This document shows, piece after piece, positions 23,163 through 24,319 of a DNA stretch of 24,319 nt. A program made the position numbers and the translations under genes. The stretch lies in the IMG/VR virus record IMGVR_UViG_3300027668_000097, positions 1 through 24,319 of that record. One strand, written 5' to 3'. The stretch is from a virus. Every line of letters begins with the position of its first letter. Within the stretch, counting starts at the first letter, position 1. The notes under the pieces are model-generated. The model saw only the letters and a program-made list of their open reading frames with translations, searched no databases and was not told where the DNA came from.

Positions 23163-23855
23163 ATGTCACACTACATGACTGCACTGGCGATGCAGAAAAA
23201 GGGGATCAAGCCCGTCACAAAAATTGTGCTTTACTGGATAGCTGACCACCACAACAGCGAAACAGGCGCTTGTTTCCCAAGCTTGGCAACACTTGCAACT
23301 GAATGTGAGATGGATCGAACCACCATCATTCGTCATATTGATTCACTTTGCAGCATGGGGTTCATCGAAAAGGTAGAGAGAAACCGCAACAATGGGTCCA
23401 GAACTAGTAACGGATATCGCTTAAACCTAGTAAAACAACCCGTCGTTAATTGCGACCCCCCCCGTCGCAAAATGCAACCACCCCCCGTCGCAATTTGCAA
23501 CCCCCTTAACCTTGGAAGTAATAACCTTGGAAATATAACCAGTAATAAGGATATGTCTATTTTCGAAGATCTATGGAAAATGTACCCCAAGAAACAAGGA
23601 AAGGGGACAGCAAAAACTGCATTGGTAAAGGCATTACGAAAGGTGTCAGCCGATCAGCTACAGCACTCACTAGCGTTATTCGTCCAATCTTGGGGTAATA
23701 AAGATCGCAAGTACCTCCCATTCTTGGCAACATGGCTAAACGGTGAACGCTGGGATGACGAGCTTCAAGCGCCCTCGTTGCAAGACATGACATCAGATCA
23801 ACAGATGCAAACAATACTTGGATCACTCCAGGACGACAGAAAGTTACTCCAATGA
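23163..23855 (+). CDS. Replication initiator-like protein (HTH plus C-terminal domain)
   Basis: 230 residues from the ATG at 23163, which has AAGGG 8 bases upstream; the ATG at 23145 has none. Residues about 5-85 form a winged HTH of the type found at the start of phage and plasmid replication proteins (ALAMQKKGIKPVTKIVLYWI, then FPSLATLATECEMDRTTIIR). A Pro/Asn-rich linker (about 92-130) is encoded by the iterons. The C-terminal part (about 132-215: FEDLWKMYPKKQGKGTAKTA, then YLPFLATWLNGERWDDE) is a helical module that recurs in phage O-like and primosomal proteins. It would bind the iterons and recruit the replisome. The next gene overlaps by ATGA. Confidence 0.82.
   Translation: MSHYMTALAMQKKGIKPVTKIVLYWIADHHNSETGACFPSLATLATECEMDRTTIIRHIDSLCSMGFIEKVERNRNNGSRTSNGYRLNLVKQPVVNCDPPRRKMQPPPVAICNPLNLGSNNLGNITSNKDMSIFEDLWKMYPKKQGKGTAKTALVKALRKVSADQLQHSLALFVQSWGNKDRKYLPFLATWLNGERWDDELQAPSLQDMTSDQQMQTILGSLQDDRKLLQ
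23439..23550 (+). repeat. Candidate replication origin: iterons plus AT-rich region inside the initiator gene
   Basis: Three imperfect palindromic cores: GTCGTTAATTGCGAC (23442-23456), GTCGCAAAATGCAAC (23464-23478) and GTCGCAATTTGCAAC (23487-23501), spaced 22 and 23 bases apart (about two helical turns) and separated by C-runs. They are followed by a direct repeat of TAACCTTGGAA (23507-23517 and 23522-23532) in an AT-rich stretch, a possible unwinding element. The plan (iterons, then AT-rich DNA, inside the initiator gene) is that of the lambda origin in gene O. Confidence 0.65.
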
Positions 23856-24319
23856 ACTATTCAGACAGAACGCGCGTAATCGGATACTGGTTACAGCTAG
23901 AGCTGCAATCCTACGATGTACCGGCAAACCACACCACATCAAGAGCAGCAACCGAAATGTCAGCAATGGTCGAGGATATCAACTCAGAGATATCAACTAA
24001 CATCAATGAAGACGCCCTTAACAATGTTCTGAGCAAGATGTCGCAAGATGTACGGAAGAACAACCGCACACGATCATGGCCCACTTCTTACAATTTCGTG
24101 AAGGCAGCACAGAAATGCTCCGCTGCGTATCAACCCGCACAGATCGGATCAAGCCAACCCACCGCATTCGATGCAGATGCAATAGCAGCCAGGCGAATGA
24201 ACGAAGGCCAGCCAGTAGCAGAAACATACGTCAAAGGATCAGGAGCAGATAGGCTATTGGAAAAAAACTTCGTCACACTGAGTGTGATAGACATGTACCG
24301 GCAGAGTTTGGAACAAAAC
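23852..24319 (+). CDS. Partial gene after the initiator, possible helicase loader
   Basis: The frame opens with the ATG overlapping the initiator stop as ATGA and stays open for 156 codons to the end of the window, so it is truncated by the window. The visible part is soluble and helical (MNYSDRTRVIGYWLQLELQS, then AATEMSAMVEDINSEISTNI). A Trp/Tyr segment (RSWPTSYNFVKAAQKCSAAY, about residues 77-96) and an Ala-rich part follow. Lambda-like phages place a helicase loader or helicase here; no ATPase motif is visible yet, so the call is from position only. Confidence 0.7.
   Translation, partial: MNYSDRTRVIGYWLQLELQSYDVPANHTTSRAATEMSAMVEDINSEISTNINEDALNNVLSKMSQDVRKNNRTRSWPTSYNFVKAAQKCSAAYQPAQIGSSQPTAFDADAIAARRMNEGQPVAETYVKGSGADRLLEKNFVTLSVIDMYRQSLEQN

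Noticed and set aside
1-24319. Integration module or attachment site
   Set aside because: I looked for an integrase, excisionase or a tRNA-derived attachment core and saw none; a temperate lifestyle cannot be claimed from this window.

Overview
The window is a contiguous piece of a tailed double-stranded DNA phage with short-tail (podovirus) architecture. The evidence is an ordered virion module of the T7 type: tail adaptor (gp11-like), tail nozzle (gp12-like), a small Ala/Gly-rich internal protein (gp14-like), three very large ejection or internal proteins, and a tail fibre with a T7 gp17-type N-terminus. The host cannot be read directly. The composition is moderately AT-rich and the fibre and lysis proteins are of a type common in marine phages, so a marine proteobacterium is my inference, not an observation. 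No integrase, attachment site, phage RNA polymerase, DNA polymerase, terminase or portal gene lies in the window, so lifestyle is undecided.

Layout. Bases 1-71 hold the tail end of an upstream gene (possibly the major capsid gene) and a UUCG-loop terminator. Bases 72-11698 are the tail and ejection operon on the plus strand, tightly packed with ATGA overlaps. A sigma70-like promoter (11691-11719) precedes a 1005-residue tail fibre with 21 tandem 12-residue repeats and an autocleaving S74 chaperone, followed by a second, shorter fibre gene that shares a duplicated 126-base segment. Bases 15741-17710 form a lysis cassette: a small unknown protein, two membrane proteins (one with a canonical EF-hand loop), a holin-like protein and a GH108 endolysin. 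The late operon then meets a convergent minus-strand operon at 17711-17814, a short non-coding stretch with a long-range inverted repeat.

The minus-strand operon reads leftward from 22260 to 17815 and is typical of early genes: several small proteins, two minute membrane peptides too short for a standard ORF cutoff, a zinc-binding Cys4 protein, a winged-helix protein, a Gp157-family protein, a putative single-strand-annealing or ssDNA-binding protein, two HTH regulators and a small secreted protein. Two copies of a repeated intergenic element (stop codon, hairpin with compensatory stem changes, Shine-Dalgarno site) bracket a three-gene block. A divergent control region with a perfect 12-bp palindrome (22301-22312) separates it from a plus-strand replication operon: ribbon-helix-helix protein, RusA resolvase, an initiator-like HTH protein carrying iterons inside its own gene (lambda O-like arrangement), and a partial downstream gene in the place of a helicase loader.

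The most unusual signal is in the 1055-residue ejection protein: a ParB-like domain followed by a segment with the motif order of a RelA/SpoT alarmone synthetase fold. That same gene has a short stretch of altered codon use that coincides with an overlapping reading frame with its own Shine-Dalgarno site. Overall the genome joins a T7-type virion to lambda-type replication and recombination genes.
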